This document shows positions 9,592 to 20,980 of a stretch of DNA of 64,000 bases, in pieces; the stretch's first letter is position 1; each line of letters begins with the position of its first letter. Location: NCBI GenBank assembly GCA_039566865.1, contig CM076949.1:2046001-2110000 (forward strand), read 5' to 3'. Below the pieces are notes generated by a model that searched no databases, was not told where the DNA came from, and worked only from the letters and a program-made list of their open reading frames with translations. Source of the stretch: Aurelia coerulea (Eukaryota; Cnidaria; Scyphozoa; Semaeostomeae; Ulmaridae). The translations under genes and the position numbers were made by a program.

Positions 9592-9725
9592 CATATCTTC
9601 TTATGGCATGTTTGCAATCTTTACATAGTCTCTACCTTATAAAAGTAATTTTGACAGTTTTTAGTTTTGTGAGTCAGACGATCTATAATGTTTTCGCTCC
9701 TCAAACTGTTGAGCAACCTTTTCTT

Positions 9726-9893
9726 CAGGGACGTAGGAAGCATCTCAAACTTGGAGGGGCACGACACTTCGAGGGCACTTTTTCCATTAAGCTAAAGGGG
9801 CATTTCCTGAAAACAAAAAGGGCACTTCTTTGTTTATTTCAAAATCTTGGGGGGGCACGTGCCCCCAGTGCCCCCCCGGTTCCTACGTCTCTG
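9726..9893. mobile_element. 168-bp hAT-type MITE, same family as 17967-18133
   Basis: Ends are CAGGGACGTAGGAA and TTCCTACGTCTCTG (inverted). Flanking 8-mers are CTTTTCTT (9718-9725) and CCTTTCTT (9894-9901), a target duplication with one difference. The interior contains CTTGGAGGGGCACGACACTT, AAGGGCACTTCTTTGTTTAT and GGGGGGGCACGTGCCCCC. A second, nearly identical copy lies in the satellite array at 17967-18133. Confidence 0.9.
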
Positions 9894-9901
9894 CCTTTCT
9901 T

Positions 9902-10422
9902 TCTCGATCCTCACCCAGCTGTTAGGCCAGGGTAAATTCACTGATGGAGTATCAAATGAGGGGTATCTGGGGGCAAAGTCTCGAGAAAATTTCTGAGGAC
10001 ACGCCCTCCACAAAATCCCATGTTTGCCCTTGCTAAAATTGAATTTGTGACCCTTTGCAAAAGTAGCTTTATGAATTTGCATCAAAGGGAAATTTCTTGA
10101 GTAAACGTTTGTTCTTTGGCTTAGCAGCATGCCTGTCGCTTTCCAATCTTTACCACCACCAGAGCAAAACTGGAAATTTTGAAATTTTCAAAATTATTCT
10201 AGCAGTTTTACATCAATCAACATTCTTATCAAAATGTTTGCGCAAAAGCTTTACTTCGTTACTGTCACAATCCTATTTCTGCGTGCCCCCAAAGTGGAGG
10301 CCTTGACAAAGTTTGTCTCGGAAAATTTTAAAACTGGCAGCCTTTACTTTGGCTTGACATGGCTTTCCTAGTCATCTTTCCTAGTCATTTGTCAGAGACT
10401 TACCCTACCTACACTACCTATA
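9902..10422. other. Non-coding stretch before the satellite
   Basis: I see no gene here. It contains a short tandem duplication CTTTCCTAGTCAT (10363-10375 and 10376-10388 area) and CCTACCTACACTACCTATAC. Open frames on both strands lack family motifs; one overlaps the neighbouring MITE. Confidence 0.4.
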
Positions 10423-10558
10423 CTAACTTATTTTCTTTGAAGGAATCTCAAACTCTTTGACAGAAGTGGAGGACTTAACGTTTTCTGGTACGGTGCTCCC
10501 TTCTTCGCCATCCCGTATCTTCACTCTCTGAGTGTATTCATTTCTTTGAACAAGTTCA
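10423..10558 (-). CDS. Possible terminal coding exon, unidentified
   Basis: On the minus strand a possible acceptor (CCTTTCGTGTTAG) is followed by 136 nt, one base plus 44 codons, ending in TAG at 10423-10425. The residues are charged and coding-like: ELVQRNEYTQRVKIRDGEEG, then STVPENVKSS, then VKEFEIPSKKIS. I do not recognise the family. The opposite strand is also open but reads as a hydrophobic shadow. If real, the rest of the gene would have to lie to the right, beyond or interrupted by the satellite, so this may be a stranded pseudogene fragment. Confidence 0.22.
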
Positions 10559-12743
10559 CTAACACGAAAGGATTCAAATGTGAAGTGAGATATTCATTAT
10601 TCAAAATGCAAAACTACTAAAGAAGTCCCTAATTTAATCCGAAAAGGCTCTTTTTCAGTAAAATTTCCTGAGTGATTCTATATAGAATTCTCACATCTGT
10701 TGCTAACAGTGGCTTCTATCGCAAAATCTAAATATCTCTGGTCCTGCAACAGCTACTGCAGTCTGAGTGACTTTTTTGAGCTCAGCATTCAATTCTGCAT
10801 CTAAAAAGATCTATACCAAATCAGTTACTGATTCTCTCTGAATTTCTCACATCATTGGAATAGATGCTTTTCCGTGGTAGTGATTCTCTACCAAATTCTC
10901 ACATCTATTGCAATCTATCGTAAACGTTCAATATCTCTGGTCCTGCAACAGCTATAGTAATCTGAGTCACTTTTTTGAACTCAGCATTCAATTCTGCATC
11001 GCAGCATTGCTACAACAAATCAATTAAAGTTTCTTTCTAAATTTCTCATATCATTGGAATAGATGCTTTTCCGTGGTAGTGATTCTCTACCAAATTCTCA
11101 CATCTATTGCAATCTATCGTAAACGTTCAATATCTCTGGTCCTGCATTAGCTACAGCAGTCTGAGTGACGTTTTTGAACTTGACATTCAATTCTGCATCG
11201 AAGCATTACTACAACAAATCAATTAGCGATTCTCTATAAATTTCTCACATCATTGGAATAGATGCTTTTCCGTGGTAGTGATTCTCTACCAAATTCTCGC
11301 ATCTATTGCAATCTATCGTAAACGTTCAATATCTCTGGTCCTGCAACAGCTTTAGCAGTCTGAGTAACTTCTTTGAACTCAGCATTCAATTCTGCATCGA
11401 AGCATTGTTACAACAAGTCAATTAAAGATTCTCTCTAAATTTCTCACATCATTGGAATAGATGCTTTTCCGTGGTAGTAATTCTCTACCAAATTCTCACA
11501 TCTATTGCAATCTATCGTAAACGTTGAATATCTCTGGTCCTGCAACAGCTACCGCAATCTGAGTAACTTTTTTGAACTCAGCATTCAATTTTGCATCGAA
11601 GCATTGCTACAACAAGTCAATTAAAGTTTCTCTCTAAATTTCTCACATCATTGGAATAGATGCTTTTCCATTGTAGTGATTCTCTACCAAATTCTCGCAT
11701 CTATTACAATCGATCGTAAACGTTCAATATCTCTGGTCCTGCAACGGCTACCCCAGTCTGAGTAACTTTTTGGAATTCAGCATTCAATTCTGCATCGAAG
11801 CATTGCTACAACAAGTCAATTAACGATTCTCTCTAAATTTCTCACATCATTGGAATAGATGCTTTTCCGTGGTAGTGATTCTCTACCAATTTCTCACATC
11901 TATTGCAATCTATCGTAAACGTTGAATATCTCTGATCCTGTAAAAGCTATAGCAGTCTGAGTGACTTTTTTGAACTCAGCATTCAATTCTGCATCGAAGC
12001 ATTGCTACAACAAGTCAATTAAAGATTCTCTCTAAATTTCTCACATCATTGGAATAGATGCTTTTCCATGGTAGTGATTCTCTACCAAATTCTCGCATCT
12101 ATTGCAATCTATCGTAAACGTTGAATATCTCTGATCCTGCAACAGCTACAGCCGTCTGAGTAACTTTCTTGAACTCAGCATTCAATTCTACATCGAAGCA
12201 TTGCTACAACAAGTCAATTAAAGTTTCTCTCTAAATTTCTCACATCATTGGAATAGATGCTTTTCCGTGGTAGTGATTCTCTACCAAATTCTTGCATCTA
12301 TTGCAATCTATCGTAAACGTTCAATATCTCTGGTCCTGCAACAGCTTCAGAAGTCTGAGTAACTTCTTTGAACTCAGCATTCAATTCTGCATCGAAGCAT
12401 TGCTACAACAAGTCAATTAAAGATTCTCTCTAAATTTCTCACATCATTGGAATAGATGTTTTTCGGTGGTAGTGTTTCTATACCAAATTCTCACATCTAT
12501 TGCAATCTATCGTAAACGTTGAATATATCTAGTCCTGCAACAGCTACAGCAGTCTGAGTAACTTTTTGGAACTCAGCATTCAATTCTGCATCGAAACATT
12601 GCTGCAAGAAGTCAATTAAAAATTCTCTATAAATTTCTCACATCATTGGAATAGATGCTTTTCCGTGGTAGTGATTCTCTACCAAATTCTCGCATCTATC
12701 GCAATCTATCGTAAACTTTGAATATCTCTGGTCCTGCATTTAA

Positions 12744-13249
12744 AGGTGGTGTGAAGCAAAAATTTTTATTGATGCAAATGAATAGCGCAGTTGAATTATA
12801 AAGAATGTCGTTTAAATTTTTTTGATACCTCGTTTCGTTTTCAAGTTATCGACTGATATTAAGTTGCAGCTGATGACGTCATTTTGTTTGCAAATTACTA
12901 GGATAACATATGGAAATATAACTGTATCTGATTTTTGAAAGGTCACAGTGGTAAGAAATATTTCAGCTGAGCTGAATAGATGTTATATAAATTGCCTCAT
13001 GACTTAATATGATGTTTAGAAAGGCATGTTGATTGTACAAAGTTTTTTAATTAGATTTCTCTTTGGAAACATGGCCAACCTAGTATACTTTCTTCACATT
13101 TTGCAAACAAAATGACGTCATCAGCAAATCGTACAAAACAGTGGATAACTCTAAAATGAAACAAGGTATCAAAAAAATTTAGCGACATTCTTTATCATTC
13201 AACTGTACTATTCATTTGCATCAAAAAAAATTTTCGCTTCACACCACCT
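12744..13249. mobile_element. 506-bp TTAA-flanked MITE inside the satellite
   Basis: Arms starting AGGTGGTGTGAAGC and ending GCTTCACACCACCT are inverted copies over roughly 105 bp with good identity, and a further inner pair (GATGACGTCATTTTGTTTGC on each arm) extends the symmetry to about 150 bp. TTAA lies at both borders (12740-12743 and 13250-13253), the target of piggyBac and Kolobok transposons. No transposase is encoded. The flanking monomer is not continuous: the left flank stops at CCTGCAT and the right resumes at TTAACGATTC, so about 75 bp of monomer is missing. Confidence 0.85.
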
Positions 13250-16200
13250 TTAACGATTCTCTATAAATTTCTCACATCGTTGGAATAGATGTTTTTCGGT
13301 GGTAGTGTTTCTATACCAAATTCTCACATCTATTGCAATCTATCGTAAACGTTGAATATATCTAGTCCTGCAACAGCTACAGCAGTCTGAGTAACTTTTT
13401 TGAATTCAGCATTTAATTCTGCATCGAAGCATTGCTACAACATTTCAATTAAAGATTCTTTCTAAATTTTTCACATCATTGGAATAGATGTTTTTCCGTG
13501 ATAGTGATTTTCAACCAAATTCTCACATCTATTGCAGTCTATCGTAAACGTTGAACATCTCTGATCCTGCAACAGCTACAGCAGTCTGAGGGACTTTTTG
13601 GAACTCAGCATTCAATTCTGCATCGAAGCATTGCTACAATAAGTCAATTAAAGTTTCTCTCTAAATTTCTCACATCTTTGGAATAGATGCTTTTCCGTGG
13701 TAGTGATTCTCTACCAAATTCTCGCATCTATTTCAATCTATCGTAATCGTTCAATATCTCTGGTCCTGCATTAGCTACAGCAGTCTGAGCGAATTTTTTG
13801 AACTCAACATTCAATTCTGCATCGAAGTATTGCTACGACAAATCAATTAACGATTCTCTATAAATTTTTCACATCATTGGAATAGATGTTTTTCCGTGGT
13901 AGTGTGTCTATACCAAATTCTCACATCTATTGCAATCTATCGTAAACGTTGAATACTTCTGGTCCTAGAACGGCTACCGCAGTCTGAGTAACCTTTTTGA
14001 ACTCAGCATTCAATTTTGCATCGAAGCATTGCTACAACAAGTCAATTAAAGTTTCTCTCTAAATTTCTCACATCATTGGAATAGATGCTTTTCCATGGTG
14101 GTGATTCTCTACCAAATTCTCGCATCTATTACAATCTATCGTAAACGTTGAATACCTCTGGTCCTGCATTAGCTACAGCAGTCTGAGTGACGTTTTTGAA
14201 CTCAGCATTCATTTCTGCATCGAAGCATTGCTACAACAAGTCAATTAAAGTTTCTCTCTAAATTTCTCACATCATTGGAATAGATGCTTTTCCGTGGTAG
14301 TGATTCTCTACCAAATTCTCGCATCTATTGCAATCTATCGTAAAACTGAATATCTCTGGTCCCGCAACAGCTACAGCAGTCTGAGTAACTTTTATGAATT
14401 CAGCATTCAATTCTGCATCGAAACATTGCTACAAGAAGACAATTAAAAATTCTCTATAAATTTTTCACATCATTGGAATAGATGCTTTTCCGTGGTAGTG
14501 ATTCTCTACCAAATTCTCGCATCTATTGCAATCTATCGTAAACGTTGGATATCTCTGGTCCTGCATTAGCTACCGCAGTCTGAGTGACTTTTTTGAACTC
14601 AACTTTCAATTCTGCTTCGAAGTATTGCTACGACAAATCAGTTAATGATGCTCTATAAACTTCTCACATCATTGGAATAGATGTTTTTCCGTGGTAGTGA
14701 TTCTCTACCAAATTCTCGCATCTATTGCAAGCTATCGAAAACGTTGAATATCTCTGGTCCTGCAATAGCTACCGCAGTCTGAGTGACTTTTTTTAATTCA
14801 GCATTCAATTCGGCATCGAAGCATTGCTACAACAAATCGATTAACGATTCACTATAAATTTCTCATATCATTGGAATAGATGCTTTTCCATGGTAGTGAT
14901 TATCTACCAAATTCTCGCATCTATTGCAATCTATCGTAAAGTTTGAATATCTCTGGTCCTGCATTAGCTACAGCAGTCTGAGTAACTTTTTTGAATTCAG
15001 CATTCAATTTTGCATCGAAGCATTGCTACAAGAAGCCAATTAAAGATTCTCTATAAATTTCTCACATCATTGGAATAGATGCTTTTCCGTGGTAGTGATT
15101 CTCTACCAAATTCTCGCATCTATTGCAATCTATCGTAATCGTTGTATATCTCTGGTCCTGCATTAGCTACCGCAGTCTGAGTGACTTTTTTGAACTCAAC
15201 TTTCAATTCTGCTTCGAAGTATTGCTACGACAAATCAGTTAATGATGCTCTATAAACTTCTCACATCATTGGAATAGATGTTTTTCCGTGGTAGTGATTC
15301 TCTACCAAATTCTCGCATCTATTGCAAGCTATCGAAAACGTTGAATATCTCTGGTCCTGCAATAGCTACCGCAGTCTGAGTGACTTTTTTTAATTCAGCA
15401 TTCAATTCGGCATCGAAGCATTGCTACAACAAATCGATTAACGATTCACTATAAATTTCTCATATCATTGGAATAGATGCTTTTCCATGGTAGTGATTAT
15501 CTACCAAATTCTCGCATCTATTGCAATCTATCGTAAACTTTGAGTATCTCTGGTCCTGCATTAGCTACAGCAGTCTGAGTAACTTTTTTGAATTCAGCAT
15601 TCAATTTTGCATCGAAGCATTGCTACAAGAAGCCAATTAAAGATTCTCTATAAATTTCTCACATCATTGGAATAGATGCTTTTCCATGGTATTGATTCTC
15701 TACCAAATTCTCGCATCTATTACAATCTATCTTAAACGTTGAATATATCTGGTCCTGCAACAGCTACAGCAGTCTGAGTAACTTTTTTGAATTCAGCATT
15801 CAATTTTGCATCGAAGCATTGCTACAAGAAGCCAATTAAAGATTCTCTATAAATTTCTCACATCATTGGAATAGATGCTTTTCCATGGTATTGATTCTCT
15901 ACCAAATTCTCGCATCTATTACAATCTATCGAAAACGTTGAATATCTCTGGTCCTGCATTAGCTACAGCAGTCTGAGTAACTTTTGGAACTCAGCATTCA
16001 TTTCTGCATCAATGCATTGCTACAACAAGTCAATTAAAGTTTCTCTCTAAATTTCTCACATCATTGGAATAGATGCTTTTCCGTGGTAGTGATTCTCTAC
16101 CAAATTCTCGCATCTATTGCAATCTATCGTAATCATTCAATATCTCTGGTCCTGCAACAGCTACAGCAGTCTGAGTAACTTTTGGAACTCAGCATTCATT

Positions 16201-17966
16201 TCTGCATCAATGCATTGCTACAACAAGTCAATTAAAGTTTCTCTCTAAATTTCTCACATCATTGGAATAGATGCTTTTCCGTGGTAGTGATTCTCTACCA
16301 AATTCTCGCATCTATTGCAATCTATCGTAATCATTCAATATCTCTGGTCCTGCAACAGCTACAGCAGTCTGAGTAACTTTTGGAACTCAGCATTCATTTC
16401 TGCATCAAAGCATTGCTACAACAAGTCAATTAAAGTTTCTCTCTAAATTTCTCATATCATTGGAATAGATGCTTTTCCGTGGTAGTGATTCTCTACCAAA
16501 TTCTTGCATCTATTACAATCTATCGAAAACGTTGAATATCTCTGGCCCTGCAACAGCTACAGCAGTCTGAGTAACTTTTTTGAATTCAGCATTCAATTCG
16601 GCATCGAAGCATTGCTACAACAAATCGATTAACGATTCACTATACATTTCTCATATCATTCAAATAGATGCTTTTCCGTGGTAGTGATTCTCTACCAAAT
16701 TCTCGCATCTATTGCAATCTATCGTAATCATTGAATATCTCTGGTCCTGCAACAGCTACAGCAGTCTGAGTAACTTTTTGAATTCAGCATTCAATTCGGC
16801 ATCGAAGCATTGCTACAACAAATCGATTAACGATTCACTATAAATTTCTCATATCATTGGAATAGATGCTTTTCCGTGGTAGTGATTCTCTACCAAATTC
16901 TCGCATCTATTGCAATCTATCGTAATCGTTCAATATCTCTGGTCCTGCATTAGCTACAGCAGTCTGAGTAACTTTTGGAACTCAGCATTCATTTCTGCAT
17001 CAAAGCATTGCTACAACAAGTCAATTAAAGTTTCTCTCTAAATTTCTCATATCATTGGAATAGATGCTTTTCCGTGGTAGTGATTCTCTACCAAATTCTC
17101 GCATCTATTGCAATCTATCGTAATCGTTCAATATCTCTGGTCCTGCAACAGCTACAGCAGTCTGAGTAACTTTTGGAACTCAGCATTCATTTCTGCATCA
17201 AAGCATTGCTACAACAAGTCAATTAAAGTTTCTCTCTAAATTTCTCATATCATTGGAATAGATGCTTTTCCGTGGGAGTGATTCTCTACCAAATTCTCGC
17301 ATCTATTACAATCTATCGAAAACGTTGAATATCTCTGGCCCTGCAACAGCTACAGCAGTCTGAGTAACTTTTTTGAATTCAGCATTCAATTCGGCATCGA
17401 AGCATTGCTACAACAAATCGATTAACGATTCACTATAAATTTCTCATATCATTGAAATAGATGCTTTTCCGTGGTAGTGATTCTCTACCAAATTCTCGCA
17501 TCTATTGCAATCTATCGTAATCGTTCAATATCTCTGGTCCTGCAACAGCTACAGCAGTCTGAGTAACTTTTGGAACTCAGCATTCATTTCTGCATCAAAG
17601 CATTGCTACAACAAGTCAATTAAAGTTTCTCTCTAAATTTCTCACATCATTGGAATAGATGCTTTTCCGTGGTAGTGATTCTCTACCAAATTCTCGCATC
17701 TATTGCAATCTATCGTAAAATTGAATATCTCTGGTCCTGCATTAGCTACAGCAGTCTGAGTAAAATTTTTGAATTCAACATTCAATTTTGCATCGAAGAA
17801 TTGCTACAAGAAGCAAATTAAAGATTCTCTATAAATTTCTCACATCATTGGAATAGATGCTTTTCCGTGGTAGTGATTCTCTACCAAATTCTCGCATCTA
17901 TTGCAATCTATCGTAATCGTTCAATATCTCTGGTCCTGCATTAGCTACAGCAGTCTGAGTAACTTT

Positions 17967-18133
17967 CAGGGACGTAGGAAGCATCTGAAACTTGGAGGGG
18001 CACGACACTTCAAGGGCACTTTTATCTTAAGCTAAAGGGGCATTTCCTGAAAATACAAAGGGCACTTCTTTGTTTATTGCAAAATCTTGGGGGGGCACGT
18101 GCCCCCAATGCCCCCCCGGTTCCTACGTCTCTG
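17967..18133. mobile_element. 167-bp hAT-type MITE inserted in a monomer
   Basis: It starts CAGGGACGTAGGAA and ends TTCCTACGTCTCTG. The 8 bases GTAACTTT of the monomer are exactly duplicated at 17959-17966 and 18134-18141. Interior blocks match the copy at 9726-9893 almost base for base, including GGGGGGGCACGTGCCCCC. The clean duplication shows insertion after the array had formed. Confidence 0.95.
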
Positions 18134-20778
18134 GTAACTTTTGGAACTCAGCATTCAATTCTGCTTCGAAGTATTGCTACGACAAATCAGTTAATGATGC
18201 TCTATAAACTTCTCACATCATTGGAATAGATGTTTTTCCGTGGTAGTGATTCTCTACCAAATTCTCGCATCTATTGCAAGCTATCGAAAACGTTGAATAT
18301 CTCTGGTCCTGCAATAGCTACCGCAGTCTGAGTGACTTTTTTTAATTCAGCATTCAATTCGGCATCGAAGCATTGCTACAACAAATCGATTAACGATTCA
18401 CTATAAATTTCTCATATCATTGGAATAGATGCTTTTCCATGGTAGTGATTATCTACCAAATTCTCGCATCTATTGCAATCTATCGTAAACTTTGAATATC
18501 TCTGGTCCTGCATTAGCTACAGCAGTCTGAGTAACTTTTTTGAATTCAGCATTCAATTTTGCATCGAAGCATTGCTACAAGAAGCCAATTAAAGATTCTC
18601 TATAAATTTCTCACATCATTGGAATAGATGCTTTTCCATGGTAGTGATTCTCTACCAAATTCTCGCATCTATTACAATCTATCGAAAACGTTGAATATCT
18701 CTGGTCCTGCAACAGCTACAGCAGTCTGAGTAGCTTTTTTGAATTCAGCATTCAATTCGGCATCGAAGCATTGCTACAACAAATCGATTAACGATTCACT
18801 ATAAATTTCTCATATCATTGGAATAGATGCTTTTCCGTGGTAGTGATTCTCTACCAAATTCTCGCATCTATTGCAATCTATCGTAATCGTTCAATATCTC
18901 TGGTCCTGCATTAGCTACAGCAGTCTGAGTAACTTTTGGAACTCAGCATTCATTTCTGCATCAAAGCATTGCTACAACAAGTCAATTAAAGTTTCTCTCT
19001 AAATTTCTCACATCATTGGAATAGATGCTTTTCCGTGGTAGTGATTCTCTACCAAATTCTCGCATCTATTGCAATCTATCGTAATAATTCAATATCTCTG
19101 GTCCTGCAACAGCTACAGCAGTCTGAGTAACTTTTGGAACTCAGCATTCATTTCTGCATCAAAGCATTGCTACAACAAGTCAATTAAAGTTTCTCTCTAA
19201 ATTTCTCATATCATTGGAATAGATGCTTTTCCGTGGGAGTGATTCTCTACCAAATTCTCGCATCTATTACAATCTATCGAAAACGTTGAATATCTCTGGC
19301 CCTGCAACAGCTACAGCAGTCTGAGTAACTTTTTTGAATTCAGCATTCAATTCGGCATCGAAGCATTGCTACAACAAATCGATTAACGATTCACTATAAA
19401 TTTCTCATATCATTGAAATAGATGCTTTTCCGTGGTAGTGATTCTCTACCAAATTCTCGCATCTATTGCAATCTATCGTAATCGTTCAATATCTCTGGTC
19501 CTGCATTAGCTACAGCAGTCTGAGTAACTTTTGGAACTCAGCATTCATTTCTGCATCAATGCATTGCTACAACAAGTCAATTAAAGTTTCTCTCTAAATT
19601 TCTCATATCATTGGAATAGATGCTTTTCCGTGGTAGTGATTCTCTACCAAATTCTCGCATCTATTGCAATCTATCGTAATCGTTCAATATCTCTGGTCCT
19701 GCAACAGCTACAGCAGTCTGAGTAACTTTTGGAACTCAGCATTCATTTCTGCATCAAAGCATTGCTACAACAAGTCAATTAAAGTTTCTCTCTAAATTTC
19801 TCACATCATTGGAATAGATGCTTTTCCGTGGTAGTGATTCTCTACCAAATTCTCGCATCTATTACAATCTATCGTAAACGTTGAATATCTCTGGCCCTGC
19901 AACAGCTACAGCAGTCTGAGTAACTTTTTTGAATTCAGCATTCAATTCGGCATCGAAGCATTGCTACAACAAATCGATTAACGATTCACTATACATTTCT
20001 CATATCATTGAAATAGATGCTTTTCCGTGGTAGTGATTCTCTACCAAATTCTCGCATCTATTGCAATCTATCGTAATCGTTCAATATCTCTGGTCCTGCA
20101 ACAGTTACAGCAGTCTGAGTAACTTTTGGAACTCAGCATTCAATTCTGCATCAAAGCATTGCTACAACAAGTCAATTAAAGTTTCTCTCTAAATTTCTCA
20201 TATCATTGGAATAGATGCTTTTCCGTGGTAGTGATTCTCTACCACATTCTCGCATCTATTGCAATCTATCGTAAAATTGAATATCTCTGGTCCTGCAACA
20301 GCTACAGCAGTCTGAGTAAAATTTTTGAATTCAACATTCAATTTTGCATCGAAGAATTGCTACAAGAAGCAAATTAAAGATTCTCTATCAATTTCTCACA
20401 TCATTGGAATAGATGCTTTTCCGTGGTAGTGATTCTCTACCAAATTCTCGCATCTATTGCAATCTATCGTAATCGTTCAATATCTCTGGTCCTGCAACAG
20501 CTACAGCAGTCTGAGTAACTTTTGGAACTCAGCATTCATTTCTGCATCAAAGCATTGCTACAACAAGTCAATTAAAGATTCTCTCTAAATTTCTCACATC
20601 ATTGGAATAGATGCTTTTCCGTGGTAGTGATTCTCTACCAAATTCTCGCATCTATTGCAATCTATCGTAAACGTTCAATATCTCTGGTCCTGCAACAGCT
20701 ACAGCAGTCTGAGTAACTTTTGGAACTCAGCATTCATTTCTGCATCAAAGCATTGCTACAACAAGTCAATTAAAGTTT

Positions 20779-20980
20779 AAATTTAAAGGCAGAAACACCG
20801 CAACACGACAAAAAAACAACAGCAAATACGATTAATTTAATTTTTGCCAATATTTCGTCCTGCCATGCAGGACTTCTTCAGGGCTGTAATGTGACAGTTT
20901 ATTCATTTTTTCGTCATCGCAAGCATCTTCGGATCCGGCAATCGACGTTGGTATCGTGGCCTTTACTTTTTCAAATTAAA
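20779..20980 (-). mobile_element. 202-bp retroelement fragment (Penelope-like?) with 13-bp TSD
   Basis: The satellite 13-mer TCAATTAAAGTTT is duplicated exactly at 20766-20778 and 20981-20993, the long duplication typical of target-primed reverse transcription. On the minus strand the insert contains CTGAAGAAGTCCTGCATGGC followed by AGGACGAAAT. In known Penelope-like elements a comparable CUGANGA-stem-GAAA motif near the end is part of a hammerhead ribozyme. The same strand is open for about 47 codons, but no domain is recognised. A SINE or another retroelement tail remains possible. Confidence 0.55.
20819..20887 (-). ncRNA. Hammerhead-ribozyme-like fold
   Basis: On the minus strand, CUGAAGA (20875-20881) fits the CUGANGA core. 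A perfect 7-bp stem GUCCUGC/GCAGGAC with loop AUG follows (20857-20873), then GAAA (20853-20856). Stem III can form from AUAU against GUAU (20826-20829), leaving U at the cleavage position. Stem I can form from ACAGC against GCUGU (5 bp), with a C-U mismatch next to the core. Departures from consensus: one extra A between CUGAAGA and stem II, and that mismatch. These could make it inactive. The arrangement of all three stems around both conserved boxes is unlikely to be chance, but activity is inference. Confidence 0.4.

Larger units (their letters stand above)
10670..20778 (+). repeat. Left, heterogeneous zone of the array
   Basis: Monomers here differ at many sites and carry sub-variants in small blocks, such as TTTTTCGGTGG (12462, 13287), TGCTTCGAAGTATTGCTACG (14610, 15210, 18160) and TGGCCCTGCAACAG (16543, 17337, 19298, 19893). 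A trimer unit of 597 bp is duplicated (14.5-15.7 kb). Two MITEs are inserted at 12744 and 17967. This pattern fits an array flank, where homogenisation is weaker. Confidence 0.8.

Noticed and set aside
9834..10306. Overlapping open frames of 69 to 98 codons
   Set aside because: One runs through the hAT-type MITE and the others have no motif; composition is non-coding.
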